A stretch of DNA of 64,000 nt from JAFKFI01 sp963795435. Its GTDB lineage: Bacteria > Pseudomonadota > Alphaproteobacteria > Acetobacterales > Acetobacteraceae. The stretch covers positions 620,001-684,000 of the forward strand of contig CAWCHV010000009.1 in NCBI GenBank assembly GCA_963795435.1, in the 5' to 3' direction. Under the pieces are notes generated by a model that saw nothing but the letters and a program-made list of their open reading frames with translations, was not told where the DNA came from and searched no databases. This document shows, one piece after another, positions 32,657 through 41,365 of this stretch (its first letter is position 1; each line of letters begins with the position of its first letter). The position numbers and the translations under genes were made by a program.

Positions 32657-33805
32657 ATGTTACCAGCATCGCTTCGCGCGGCGGGATTAGCCGTCGCGTT
32701 TCTGGCGGCGCCGCTCGCCGCGCGCGCCGACATCGCCGTCGTGTCCAACGACGCGCACACCGTGCTCGACAACGGCAAGCAGGTCGTGGCCAAGGACGCG
32801 CCGGCCGATAGCGTCGCGGTGGTCGATCTGAGCCAGTATCCGCCGAAAATCACCGGCACGGTCGCGGCGCCCGGCAGCGTCGTCGGCCCGCCGATGGCGG
32901 TCGCGGTGGCGCCCGACGAAAGCTGGGCGGTCGTCACCTCGGCGACCAGGGCGGAGGGCGGCGCCCTCGTGCCGGACGACCGCGTGTCGGTGATCGACCT
33001 CACCGCCTCGCCGCCCAAGGTGGTGCAGTCGCTGGGCGCCGGGGCCGGGGCCACCGTCGTGCGGTTCTCGCCCGACATGAAGCTGGCCCTGGTCGCCAAT
33101 CGTACCGAAGGGACCGTCTCGATCTTCACCATCGAGGGCAAGCGCCTGACCTCGGCCGGCAAGCTCGATCTCGGCAACCCGAAGGCCGGTCCGAGCGGCA
33201 TCGCCATCCTGCCCGATGGCAAGACCGCGCTGCTGTCGCGCGACGGGGACAGCATGGTGAGCGTGCTGCATATCGACGGCGCCAAGATAACGGTCGATCC
33301 GCGTCCGGTGACGGTCGGGATGCGGCCCTACACGCTCGACGTCAACGCCGCCGGCACGCTCGCGGCCGTCTCCAACATGGGGCGCGGCGATGGCGACGCC
33401 GACAGCGTCAGCCTGATCGATCTGACCAGGACACCGTTCCGCACGGTCGCCTTCATCACCGTCCCCAGCGGGCCGGAGGGGCTGAAATTCTCGCCGGACG
33501 GCAAGTTCCTCGCGGTGGGCTCGCAGAACGGCACCGGCAAGCCGCCGGGCTCGCCGTTCTACAACGAGCATGGCGTGTTCCTGCTGTTCGCCATCGACGG
33601 GCACACCGCGCGGCAGGTGGCCGAGGCGCCGATCGGCGCGTGGAACCAGGGCTTCGCCTTTTCGCGCGACGGCAAGACGATCCTGGTGTGCAGCATGGTC
33701 GACCGCGCGCTCGGAGTGTTTCAATGGCAGAACGGCAAGCTGACCCAGGGCCAGCCCCTGCCGCTCGGCGCCGGGCCGGCCGCGATCCGCACCGCTTGGC
33801 CATAG
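32657..33805 (+). CDS. Exported beta-propeller protein (YncE/lactonase-like)
   Basis: 382 residues from ATG 32657. A signal peptide (LRAAGLAVAFLAAPLAARA) is followed by repeated propeller blades of the type MAVAVAPDESWAVVTSA, VVRFSPDMKLALVANR, GLKFSPDGKFLAVGSQ and GFAFSRDGKTILVCSM. This SPDGK-type pattern is shared by YncE-like and 6-phosphogluconolactonase-like folds. No enzyme-specific residues could be identified, so it may be a binding or scaffold protein in the periplasm. It is convergent with the PqiA-like gene and divergent from the small secreted protein. Confidence 0.85.
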   Translation: MLPASLRAAGLAVAFLAAPLAARADIAVVSNDAHTVLDNGKQVVAKDAPADSVAVVDLSQYPPKITGTVAAPGSVVGPPMAVAVAPDESWAVVTSATRAEGGALVPDDRVSVIDLTASPPKVVQSLGAGAGATVVRFSPDMKLALVANRTEGTVSIFTIEGKRLTSAGKLDLGNPKAGPSGIAILPDGKTALLSRDGDSMVSVLHIDGAKITVDPRPVTVGMRPYTLDVNAAGTLAAVSNMGRGDGDADSVSLIDLTRTPFRTVAFITVPSGPEGLKFSPDGKFLAVGSQNGTGKPPGSPFYNEHGVFLLFAIDGHTARQVAEAPIGAWNQGFAFSRDGKTILVCSMVDRALGVFQWQNGKLTQGQPLPLGAGPAAIRTAWP

Positions 33806-33818
33806 CCGGAGCTTCGCC

Positions 33819-35030
33819 TTAGCTCTTTCGTGCTCCGCCTCCGGCCTCGGCCGCGTCCCACATCAGGCGCGGGTCGAACGCGCGCGTCGCCACCATCGAG
33901 AGCACCACGCTCGCGGTGAAAAATGTCGAGCCGATCATGATGTCGACATGGGCGACCTGGTTGAACTGCACCATCGGGGCAAAGACCATGACGGTGAAAG
34001 GGTCGAGATTGGACCAGCGGCCGATCTCGTCGATGAAACGATATAGCCGGGTCCGCTGCACCAGCCACCGAGACCATCGGCGATGCACCGCGACGAGGAA
34101 CAGTGAGAGCACGATCAGCTTGGCGAACGGCACCGCCACCGAGACGATCAGGAGAACCACCCCGAACGGCCAGAACCCGCTGTGGAACAGCAGGTCGATG
34201 CCCTCGATGATGGTGTGCGGATGCGGCTCGCCTAGCTTCCACAGTTCGCTCATCGGCCACCCGTAGGCGACCGGCATCAGCGCCCAGCACGCCAGCAGCA
34301 GCGCCGTGCATTGCATCAGCGCGAACGGGCGGCGGCGATGGATCGGCGCGGCGCAGCGCGGGCAGGGACCGCCCTCCGCTTCGCGGGGCAGCACCAGGTC
34401 GCAGGTCGTACAAGAGATCGTTCCCTGCTCGATCCGCGAGGGTGTCAGGCGGCGCCACACGGCGCGGCGCTCAAGGCTCGCGCGCGTCACCATCGTCATC
34501 ACGGCGGCGGCGACGAAGCACCAGCCGCCCACGTCGATATGCACCGGGATCTGCGACCCGACGCGCCCGTAGCCGATGCCGGCGCCGATCAGCAGCACGT
34601 CGGCCATCGCCCATAGGTCGAGCTTCTGGCAGAGGCGGAAAGCTGGCCCCATCCAGCGGCCCCGCACGCCGAAGCGGATCGCCGCGAGCGTGGCGGAGAG
34701 CAGGCCGAACCGAACGAACGGCAGGACCACCCCCTGCAAGCCCAGCACGATCGCCAGCAACGGCCAGCCCTGCCGCCAAGAGGTGACGAGTCCCGAGGCG
34801 AGATGCGTCGACGACGTGGTTCCGGCAAGATGCACGGTCATCACGCTCATGAAGTTCGCGGGAACCAAGAGAAGGAGTGTCGCCAGAGCGCAGGCCAGCG
34901 CGACGTCGAGGCTGCGCCCGGCGGTTCTCTCCAGCACATGACCGCATTGCCAGCACTCGACCCAGCCCTTCGCGGGAGGCGAGGGCATCCGCTGAATGGC
35001 CGCGCAATCGGGACAGGCAATCAACATCAT
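33819..35030 (-). CDS. Paraquat-inducible protein A (PqiA/LetA) family membrane protein
   Basis: 403 residues from ATG 35030. Two zinc-ribbon-like cysteine sets (CPDC..CWQC near residue 6 and CTTC..CPRC near residue 215) each precede a block of four or so membrane helices, the duplicated PqiA architecture. In characterised systems (PqiAB, LetAB) this inner-membrane protein works with an MCE-domain tunnel protein in lipid transport between membranes. No MCE partner (PqiB/LetB) is found beside it here, so it is an orphan in this window. An upstream extension of the frame to 35312 was rejected as it has no zinc-ribbon homology and overlaps the divergent gene. Confidence 0.88.
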   Translation of the reverse strand: MMLIACPDCAAIQRMPSPPAKGWVECWQCGHVLERTAGRSLDVALACALATLLLLVPANFMSVMTVHLAGTTSSTHLASGLVTSWRQGWPLLAIVLGLQGVVLPFVRFGLLSATLAAIRFGVRGRWMGPAFRLCQKLDLWAMADVLLIGAGIGYGRVGSQIPVHIDVGGWCFVAAAVMTMVTRASLERRAVWRRLTPSRIEQGTISCTTCDLVLPREAEGGPCPRCAAPIHRRRPFALMQCTALLLACWALMPVAYGWPMSELWKLGEPHPHTIIEGIDLLFHSGFWPFGVVLLIVSVAVPFAKLIVLSLFLVAVHRRWSRWLVQRTRLYRFIDEIGRWSNLDPFTVMVFAPMVQFNQVAHVDIMIGSTFFTASVVLSMVATRAFDPRLMWDAAEAGGGARKS

Positions 35031-35151
35031 TCCGGCCCGGGCAGCCCCTGGCGGAGTTCCACCGGAAAACGCCCGCCATCGCATCCGGGTTCGATGTAGC
35101 CTGTTGTGGCCGGCCGCGAGCGATGGCCGCGAGCGATGAAGGAACAGCACG

Positions 35152-35976
35152 ATGACCGCGACCCAGAGCGAGCGCGCAATCCGGTTCGCCGAACTGCACA
35201 GGAGGCCCGGCTCTTTCGTCATTCCGAACCCGTGGGACGCGGGATCGGCGCGGATTCTCGCCTCGCTCGGCTTCCAGGCGCTGGCCACCTCGAGCGGCGC
35301 CTGCGCCGGCACGCTCGGCCGGCGCGACGGGCGGGTCAGCCGCGAGGAGGCGCTGGCCCACGCCGCGGCAATCGTGGCGGCGACCGATCTGCCGGTCTCG
35401 GCCGACCTCGAACGCGGCTTCGGCGACGCACCCGCCTACGTCGCCGAGACAATCCGCCTCGCCTCGGGAGCGGGCCTGGTCGGCGCCTCGATCGAGGACG
35501 CGACCGGAGTGGCCGAACGGCCGCTCTACGGCATGGCGGAGGCGGTCGAGCGGGTGGGGGCGGCGGCGGAGGCGGCGCGCGGCCTGGCGTTCCCCTTCAT
35601 GCTGGTGGGGCGCGCGGAGGGTTTCCTTCGCGGCAATCCGAGCCTCGACGACGTCATCGCCCGGTTGCAGGCGTTCGAACGCGCCGGCGCCGACGTGCTG
35701 TTCGCGCCGGGCCTGCCGGACCTCGCCGCCGTACGCACGGTGTGCGCCGCGGTGTCGAAGCCGTTCAACTACATGGCGGGGATCAAGGGACGCTCGTATC
35801 CGGTCGCGGAACTCGCGGCCGCGGGCGTCAAGCGGATCAGCATCGCGACCTCGTTCTATCGCGCCGCGATGACCGGACTGCTGGAGGCGGCGCGCGAGGT
35901 GAAGGACGCGGGCACGTTCGGCTATGTCGATCGCGCAATCCCAACCCCTGAGTTCAACGGCTTCATGCAGGGCTGA
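35152..35976 (+). CDS. Isocitrate lyase/PEP mutase family protein
   Basis: 274 residues, TIM-barrel of the PEP mutase/isocitrate lyase superfamily. IPNPWDAGSARILASLGFQALATSS and VSADLERGFGD (metal-binding acidic loop) and GASIEDATG are characteristic. The KKCGH catalytic loop of true isocitrate lyase is not present, so it belongs to the oxaloacetate/2-methylisocitrate/phosphonopyruvate-like group whose exact reaction needs assay. Start ATG 35152 is divergent from the PqiA-like gene with a 121-base gap. A 61-base gap separates it from the convergent tautomerase gene. Confidence 0.9.
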   Translation: MTATQSERAIRFAELHRRPGSFVIPNPWDAGSARILASLGFQALATSSGACAGTLGRRDGRVSREEALAHAAAIVAATDLPVSADLERGFGDAPAYVAETIRLASGAGLVGASIEDATGVAERPLYGMAEAVERVGAAAEAARGLAFPFMLVGRAEGFLRGNPSLDDVIARLQAFERAGADVLFAPGLPDLAAVRTVCAAVSKPFNYMAGIKGRSYPVAELAAAGVKRISIATSFYRAAMTGLLEAAREVKDAGTFGYVDRAIPTPEFNGFMQG

Positions 35977-36037
35977 ACGGATGCCATCCCAAGCGGGTTC
36001 GACGGCCCGCTTGGGATGGACCGCGAACGCAAAGCCG

Positions 36038-36262
36038 CTACGCGGCTTTTCCTCGCGCGAGGGCGTGTACGTCGGCAGTGGTCAGGGCGTTGCCGCCGAT
36101 CCCCCAGTCGCCGCTTTCCACCTCCTCGACCACGCACCAGGTGACGCCGCGCATGGCCTCGCCTTCGATCGAGACCATCGCGTCTGTCAGCCGGCCGATG
36201 ATCTGGCCCTTCTGCTCCTTGCTGAACACGTCCTTGATGACGCGAACCTGAATGAGCGGCAT
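36038..36262 (-). CDS. Tautomerase family protein (4-oxalocrotonate tautomerase-like)
   Basis: 74 residues. MPLIQVRVIKDVFSKEQKGQ places the catalytic Pro directly after the start Met, as in all members. The C-terminal VVEEVESGDWGIGGNALT resembles the conserved end of the 4-oxalocrotonate tautomerase monomers. Members tautomerise unsaturated keto acids in aromatic degradation, but many small relatives have unknown substrates. It is divergent from the MocR regulator and shares its operator region, so it is a likely regulatory target. The longer frame to 36604 is an artefact. Confidence 0.88.
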   Translation of the reverse strand: MPLIQVRVIKDVFSKEQKGQIIGRLTDAMVSIEGEAMRGVTWCVVEEVESGDWGIGGNALTTADVHALARGKAA

Positions 36263-36312
36263 CGGATTTCTCCTGTCTCTGTTGACAACCGCCCAACAGT
36301 GCCGAACACTTG

Positions 36313-36361
36313 CCAGTACAGTAATAGACAGTTTCGATGTCGATTGGCTTGACTGTACTGG
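36313..36361. promoter_or_regulatory. 10-bp inverted repeat in the tautomerase/MocR divergent promoter
   Basis: CCAGTACAGT (36313-36322) and ACTGTACTGG (36352-36361) are exact reverse complements separated by 29 bases, about three helical turns apart. The repeats lie between the two divergent starts (36262 and 36401). A dimeric MocR-type regulator binding both half-sites and controlling itself and the tautomerase gene is the natural inference. Confidence 0.55.
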
Positions 36362-36400
36362 TCCGGCGGTCGGGCCAGTCCGAGCGAAGCGGGAGCCGGC

Positions 36401-37813
36401 ATGTTCTCCCTGACCGTCAGCACGAAGCACGACCAGCCGCTCGCGGACCAGATCGTGGCGGGCATCAAGCGGCAGATCGACGACCGGCACCTGCGGCCGG
36501 GGACCAGGCTGCCGTCGATCCGTGGGCTTGCCGAGAGCTGCAATGTCAGCCGCTTCACGGTGGTCGAGGCGTACGACCGGCTGGTCGCGATGGGCTGTCT
36601 GCAATCACGCCGAGGCGCCGGCTTCTATACCGCGGCCGCGCCCGCGCCCGCCGCGCATCCGTCGCCGTCCGACAATCATGAGCGCAACGAGCAACTGGTC
36701 TGGCTCATTCGCCGCCTGCTGGAGGCAGAGGACAACACGCTGCTCGCGGGCGGCCCGTGGCTGCCGAATTCGTGGCTCGACGAAGCGGGCATTCGTCAGA
36801 GCCTCAACGTGCTGGCGCGCAAGAACGGCGCCCATCTGCTCGAATACGGCCACCCGTTCGGTTATCTGCCGCTGCGCGAGCATCTCGCGCTGATGCTCGG
36901 CGGGCTCGGCATCACCGCACATCCGGGCCAAATCCTGCTGACCCAAGGAACCAGCCAGGCGCTCGAGCTTGTCACCCGCTATTTGCTCAAGCCCGGCGAC
37001 GCGGCGCTGGTGGACGATCCCGGCTACTACAACATGTTCGGCAATCTGCGCCTGCATGGGGTCGAAATGCTGGCAGTGCCGCGCAACCCCGACGGGCCGG
37101 ACATAGCCATCCTCGAAAGCCTCGCGGCGGCACGCCGGCCGAAGGTCTATTTCACCCAGTCGGTGATGCAGAACCCGACCGGAACCGACATGAGCCCGCA
37201 CGTCGCGTTCAAGGTGCTGCAAGCCGCCGAGCGCCACAACTTCACCGTCGTCGAGGATGACATCTTCTCCGATCTCCAGGTGAAGCCGACGCCCCGGCTC
37301 GCGACGCTCGACCAGCTCAACCGCGTGATCTACGTCCGCAGCTTTTCCAAGACACTGTCAGGCAGCCTGCGCGTCGGCTTCGTCGCCTGCGCGCCGGATA
37401 TCGCGGGCGAGCTCGCCGACATCAAGATGCTGACCAGCATCACCACGTCGCAATTCACCGAGCGGCTGATCTACCTGATGCTGGTGGATGGCCACTACCG
37501 CAAATATCTGTCGCGCCTGCACGAGCGGCTTGGCGAGGCGCGCCTTGATGTCGTGCGCGCCTTCGAGCGCATCGGACTGGAATTGTTCGCCGAACCGGGG
37601 GATGGGATGTTCGTCTGGGCGCGATTGCCAGAGGTCGCGGACTCGCTGGCGCTGGCGGAGGCGTCCCAGCGCGACGGCGTGATGCTGGCGCCCGGCACGG
37701 TGTTCCGTCCGCATCTCGAACGCTCGCCGTGGATGCGCTTCAATGTTGCCATCTGCGAGGACCCGCGCGTGCAGCGCTGGCTGCAGCGCCTCGCGTCCAG
37801 CGCGAGGGCGTAG
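36401..37813 (+). CDS. MocR family regulator (GntR-type wHTH fused to PLP aminotransferase-like domain)
   Basis: 470 residues. The N-terminal winged helix covers about residues 1-75 (PLADQIVAGIKRQIDDRHLR, LPSIRGLAESCNVSRFTV, GFYT). The remainder is a fold type I aminotransferase domain with EYGHPFGYLPLREHLA, LLTQGTSQALELVTRYL, DDPGYYNMFGNLRLHG and the PLP lysine region VRSFSKTLSGSLRVGF. It lacks nothing obvious for PLP binding. Such regulators sense PLP adducts or amino compounds. An inverted repeat lies just upstream, shared with the divergent tautomerase gene. The effector is unknown. Confidence 0.93.
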   Translation: MFSLTVSTKHDQPLADQIVAGIKRQIDDRHLRPGTRLPSIRGLAESCNVSRFTVVEAYDRLVAMGCLQSRRGAGFYTAAAPAPAAHPSPSDNHERNEQLVWLIRRLLEAEDNTLLAGGPWLPNSWLDEAGIRQSLNVLARKNGAHLLEYGHPFGYLPLREHLALMLGGLGITAHPGQILLTQGTSQALELVTRYLLKPGDAALVDDPGYYNMFGNLRLHGVEMLAVPRNPDGPDIAILESLAAARRPKVYFTQSVMQNPTGTDMSPHVAFKVLQAAERHNFTVVEDDIFSDLQVKPTPRLATLDQLNRVIYVRSFSKTLSGSLRVGFVACAPDIAGELADIKMLTSITTSQFTERLIYLMLVDGHYRKYLSRLHERLGEARLDVVRAFERIGLELFAEPGDGMFVWARLPEVADSLALAEASQRDGVMLAPGTVFRPHLERSPWMRFNVAICEDPRVQRWLQRLASSARA

Positions 37814-37821
37814 CGCAACTC

Positions 37822-38985
37822 TCAGCGCGCGCGCCCGAGCCAGGTCGCGGCGAGGAAGCAGGCGAACAACGCGACGAACAGGCCGAGCAGGCCGTTCGGG
37901 TTCCAGGCGTCCATCGCCGATCCGCCGAGCGTCGGGCCGACCAGCGAGCCGATGCCGTAGGCGACAATCATGGCGGCGTTGGCCGTCACCATCTCGGCGC
38001 CCCGGAAGCGGTCGCCGGCCATGCTGAGCGCCACCGGGTAGATCCCGGCGGCGGTACCGCCCCACAGGAACAGCAAGCAGAACAGCACCGGCGTGGAGAC
38101 CGGGACGGTGGCGAGCAGCGCCGCGCCGGCGAGCCCGGCCGCCCCGCACAGCCGCAGGGCGGTCGGCCGCGTCATCTTGTCGGACAGCCAGCCGATCGGC
38201 AACTGCATCGCGATCGAGCCGAGGAAGATCACCGACAGGGTGGCCGCCGCGAGGTCTCGGCCGAGCCCCGCGCGCACGCCCCAGACCGGCAGCAATGTCA
38301 GCATCGCCTGCTCGTAGAGGCCGAACATCGCCACCGCGAGCAGGATCAGCGGCGCCTTCCTGAACACGCCGAGCGGATTGCCGCCGCGCTCGCGTCCGAG
38401 ATCGCCGGTGCTCGCGCCGGCGGCGAGCAGCGGCACCGCCGCCGAGGCCGAGATCGCGCCGTTGACGATGAACGGCAGCCAGCCCTCGATCCCGGTGAGC
38501 GACAGCAGCAACGGGCCGACGGCGAAGCCGGCCGAGAGGGCGGCGGCGTAGAAGCCGATGACCCGGCCGCGCGCCGCGTCGCCCGCGAGCAGGGTGATCC
38601 ACGCCTCGCTCGCGGTGAAGATGCTGGAGCCCACGATGCCGAGCAGCACGCGCAGCACGAACCACGCGGGCAGGCTGTCGAACAGCCGCATCAGCGGGAA
38701 CAGGGCGACGTCGAGCGCGAAGCAGATCAGCAGGAAGCGCCGCAGCCCGAGCCAGCGGACGGCGCGCGGCGTCAGCAGCGGGCCGAGCATCACGCCGATG
38801 AAAGCGGTACCGGCGTTGAGCCCATTCCACGTCGCGTCCACGCCGCGCGCTTCCAGCATCAGCGAGAGCAGCGGCCCGCCTTGGCCGATGCCGACCCCGA
38901 ACACGGTGACGGCCGCAATGGCCGCCGCTAGGCTCCAGCGGCGGTTGGTCGGGGTGAGTGTGGGCGGCGCGGCGGGACTGGTCAT
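37822..38985 (-). CDS. MFS transporter (YcaD-like)
   Basis: 387 residues, twelve membrane helices. FGVGIGQGGPLLSLMLEARGV and LLTPRAVRWLGLRRFLLICF at the first loop, and ASEAWITLLAGDAARGRVIGFY in helix 4-5, match the YcaD-like branch of the major facilitator superfamily. The substrate is unknown. It is convergent with the MocR gene, 8 bases apart, and the toxin-antitoxin operon lies upstream on the same strand with only 29 bases between. Confidence 0.9.
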   Translation of the reverse strand: MTSPAAPPTLTPTNRRWSLAAAIAAVTVFGVGIGQGGPLLSLMLEARGVDATWNGLNAGTAFIGVMLGPLLTPRAVRWLGLRRFLLICFALDVALFPLMRLFDSLPAWFVLRVLLGIVGSSIFTASEAWITLLAGDAARGRVIGFYAAALSAGFAVGPLLLSLTGIEGWLPFIVNGAISASAAVPLLAAGASTGDLGRERGGNPLGVFRKAPLILLAVAMFGLYEQAMLTLLPVWGVRAGLGRDLAAATLSVIFLGSIAMQLPIGWLSDKMTRPTALRLCGAAGLAGAALLATVPVSTPVLFCLLFLWGGTAAGIYPVALSMAGDRFRGAEMVTANAAMIVAYGIGSLVGPTLGGSAMDAWNPNGLLGLFVALFACFLAATWLGRAR

Positions 38986-39014
38986 GACGATGCTTGCGTG
39001 GCGAGGGCGAGCAT

Positions 39015-39437
39015 CTAGGCCATTGCCACCTCGGCTCCAAGAGCGTGTGCGGCAGACGCCATCCTGGCATCGAATGTTGCGAGGGCGGCGCCCGCCCGCT
39101 GCGCTATCGCGATGTTGAGCGCGTCCGGCGTGCGAAGATTCAGGTCCAGGCGACGAAGAAAGGCCTCGGCACCTCGAACATCCGCTGTCGTCGTCTCGAT
39201 GCGCTCGGTGGACCGCGTAGCCCAGGTGTCCAAGGTCGAGAACGCGATCCTGGCGTCCTCGATCGTGATGTCCCCGGTTCTCACTCGCCGCGCCACCGCC
39301 GAGGCGAACTCGGCTGCCGCGAAATCGCTGAGTACCAGAACCGGGGCTTGGGCAAGGAGAAAGGAATTGGTGCGAGCCGTCAGCGGATCGTCGGTCAACA
39401 GCGCCACCAGCACACTGGCATCGAGATAGACCCTCAT
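39015..39437 (-). CDS. PIN-domain ribonuclease toxin (VapC-like)
   Basis: 140 residues from ATG 39437, overlapping the antitoxin stop (ATGA, 39434-39437). The PIN acidic residues are visible: D6 in MRVYLDASVLVALL, a Glu in FAAAEFASAVAR, an Asp in LNLRTPDALNIAIA and the last in LATFDARMA. VapC toxins are Mg-dependent RNases, often cutting tRNA or rRNA. It forms a type II toxin-antitoxin unit with the Phd-like gene upstream. All four catalytic acids appear intact. Confidence 0.9.
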   Translation of the reverse strand: MRVYLDASVLVALLTDDPLTARTNSFLLAQAPVLVLSDFAAAEFASAVARRVRTGDITIEDARIAFSTLDTWATRSTERIETTTADVRGAEAFLRRLDLNLRTPDALNIAIAQRAGAALATFDARMASAAHALGAEVAMA

Positions 39438-39685
39438 CGCCTGTCTTCGTCGCGCATCCTGCTCACGAGTTGTCCGGCGTCGTCCCCAGATGATCGCGAC
39501 CCGACCCGGTGCGCCGCCAGCCATTCAAGATCCTGCCGAGACACCGGGCGTGCCGGTGGGTGCACGGGTCTGAGTTCCACCACGGGCCGACCGTGCCGCG
39601 TAATGACCACGCCCTCGCCGGCGAGGGCGCGGTCGATCAGGTCGGACAGCCGGTTCCTGGCTTCGGCGACACTATGTTGGCTCAC
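39434..39685 (-). CDS. Phd/YefM family antitoxin
   Basis: 83 residues. The start SQHSVAEARNRLSDLIDRAL followed by GEGVVITRHGRPVVELRPV is a typical Phd/YefM DNA-binding N-terminal domain (about residues 1-45), and the disordered C-terminal part would wrap the toxin. It overlaps the toxin gene by four bases. It likely represses its own operon through a site upstream of 39685, where TATCGGATA/TATCC-like short repeats lie, though none is convincing. Confidence 0.88.
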   Translation of the reverse strand: MSQHSVAEARNRLSDLIDRALAGEGVVITRHGRPVVELRPVHPPARPVSRQDLEWLAAHRVGSRSSGDDAGQLVSRMRDEDRR

Positions 39686-39773
39686 GGTGCGAATATGGCT
39701 ATCGGATAGCCATTTTGTCCAGAACCTGTTGCCGTCTCAGGCGGAACGCGAGTTTCGTCGTGGCCCCGTCCCG

Positions 39774-41018
39774 TTACCGCGTGCCGGTCCTCGCCTTCGC
39801 CTTTTCGAGGTCCGGCACGTTGCTGGCCGAGGCGCCCAACATGGAGGATTTGGTGACCGCGAGGGCGGCGGCCGCGGCCTCGTTCTCGACGATCTTGGCC
39901 ATGACGGCCTCACGGCTGCGGTCGAACACGGCGCGATTGTTGGTGACGAAATCCTGCGACTTGCGCAGCCCGGCGAGGTAGCCGTTGACCTCCGGAACGA
40001 CGTAGCGCGCCACCATGTCCCAGCTGCGCGCGGTATTCTCCGGGTTCGCCCAGTCGTGCACGAAACCGACCACGGTGCCGAAGCCGCCGCTGATGTCGAG
40101 CACCGACTTGATCCGCTGCACCAGGTCGTCGGGCGTGCCGATCGTCGCGGCGGCCGCGTCGGAGAACGCGGTCTTGTCCACCGCCTCGTCGGGTGTCTTG
40201 AAGGGGCGCGCGCCGGGCCGCTGCAGCGTCCCGGTGATGTATTCGTTGTGATGCCGCATCAGGCCGTCGCGGGCTTCGGCGCGCGCCTTCTCGCGGGTCT
40301 CCGCGATATGCCAGCTCAGGAGCACGCGCCAGTCGCGGCGGTCGACGGTCGTGCCGTGTTTCGCCGCGGCGGCCTCGGCGAAACCCCATTGCGTCGGCAG
40401 GGCGTTCAAGCCCTCGTTCGACAGCGAACCGATCGAGATGATGCCGATGCCGTGTTTGCCCGCGAGCGTCATGCCGGAGGGGCTGATCTGCGAGGCGACC
40501 GCGAAGGGCATGTCCTCCTGCAAGGGCAGCAGTTGCAACGCCGCATCCTGCAAGGTGAACCACTCGCTCCGGGCGGTCACGCGCTCGCCCTTGAACAGCC
40601 GGCGGATGATGCCGATGGCTTCGTCCTGCCGGTCGCGCAATACCATCGGATCGACGCCAAGCGTGTGCGCGTCCGACGCCAGCGCCCCCGGACCCGAGCC
40701 GAAGATCGCCCGGCCGCCGGTCATGTGATCGAGCTGCGCCATGCGCTGCGCGACATTGAACGGGTGATGGTAGGGCAGAGAGATCACGCCGGTCGCAAGT
40801 CTGATGCGCCGGGTGCGCTCGCCGGCGGCGGCCAGGAACATTTCGGGCGAAGCGATCATCTCCCAGCCGCTGGAATGGTGCTCGCCGCACCAGAACTCGT
40901 CGTAGCCGAGCTGATCCAGCTTCTCGACAAGGTCGAGATCACGGCGAAACTGCAGCATCGGATGCTCGCCGACGGGATGGTGCGGGGCAAGGAAGGCGCC
41001 GAAATTCAAGCGTGGCAT
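39774..41018 (-). CDS. LLM class (luciferase-like) flavin-dependent oxidoreductase
   Basis: 414 residues from ATG 41018, about the size of limonene-monooxygenase-type family members. MPRLNFGAFLAPHHPVGEHP, DEFWCGEHHSSGWEMIASPE, TGVISLPYHHPFNVAQRMAQ and FGSGPGALASDAHTLGVDP are the conserved TIM-barrel FMN-site blocks. It would use reduced flavin from a separate reductase to oxygenate an unknown substrate. A longer open frame to 41240 lacks homology and was not used. It stands alone between the toxin-antitoxin pair and a 347-base region without a supported gene. Confidence 0.9.
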   Translation of the reverse strand: MPRLNFGAFLAPHHPVGEHPMLQFRRDLDLVEKLDQLGYDEFWCGEHHSSGWEMIASPEMFLAAAGERTRRIRLATGVISLPYHHPFNVAQRMAQLDHMTGGRAIFGSGPGALASDAHTLGVDPMVLRDRQDEAIGIIRRLFKGERVTARSEWFTLQDAALQLLPLQEDMPFAVASQISPSGMTLAGKHGIGIISIGSLSNEGLNALPTQWGFAEAAAAKHGTTVDRRDWRVLLSWHIAETREKARAEARDGLMRHHNEYITGTLQRPGARPFKTPDEAVDKTAFSDAAAATIGTPDDLVQRIKSVLDISGGFGTVVGFVHDWANPENTARSWDMVARYVVPEVNGYLAGLRKSQDFVTNNRAVFDRSREAVMAKIVENEAAAAALAVTKSSMLGASASNVPDLEKAKARTGTR

Positions 41019-41365
41019 CGAGAAGGCTCCTGGATTTGAACGACGTCTGAACTGACCAACCGAGATTGATGAGTATGCTCCGGTGCAGGCAATCCGCGAA
41101 CCGTCGGCCGACCGGACCGATGAACCGAGGCAGCCCGCACCCTTTGACCTCGCGCGCGAGATGGTCCAGAGGGGCGGGCGGATCGGGTGGCATACCATGA
41201 TCCGGCGGGCGCCGAATGCAGGCTCCGCGGCCCCTCGCAAGCGGGGCGACGCCGCGTCGGCCGCTGCAACCGCAGGCTCGACGGCGAACGCGGTGATCCG
41301 GGGAGGATGAGATGGCTGGCTCCGAAGAGGTCTTCTACTCCGGTTGCCGCGCGCGGGGCTGAGCC
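41019..41365. other. 347-base stretch without a supported gene
   Basis: Contains several short open frames in both directions, none with a credible start, codon pattern or family match. It should carry the promoter of the LLM oxidoreductase on the minus strand and the start region of the membrane protein at 41366. The part near 41050-41090 is lower in GC. No clear hairpin or direct repeat was found. Confidence 0.4.

Noticed and set aside
38994..41039. 681-residue plus-strand frame
   Set aside because: Crosses three minus-strand genes (VapC, Phd, LLM oxidoreductase) and has no conserved motif.
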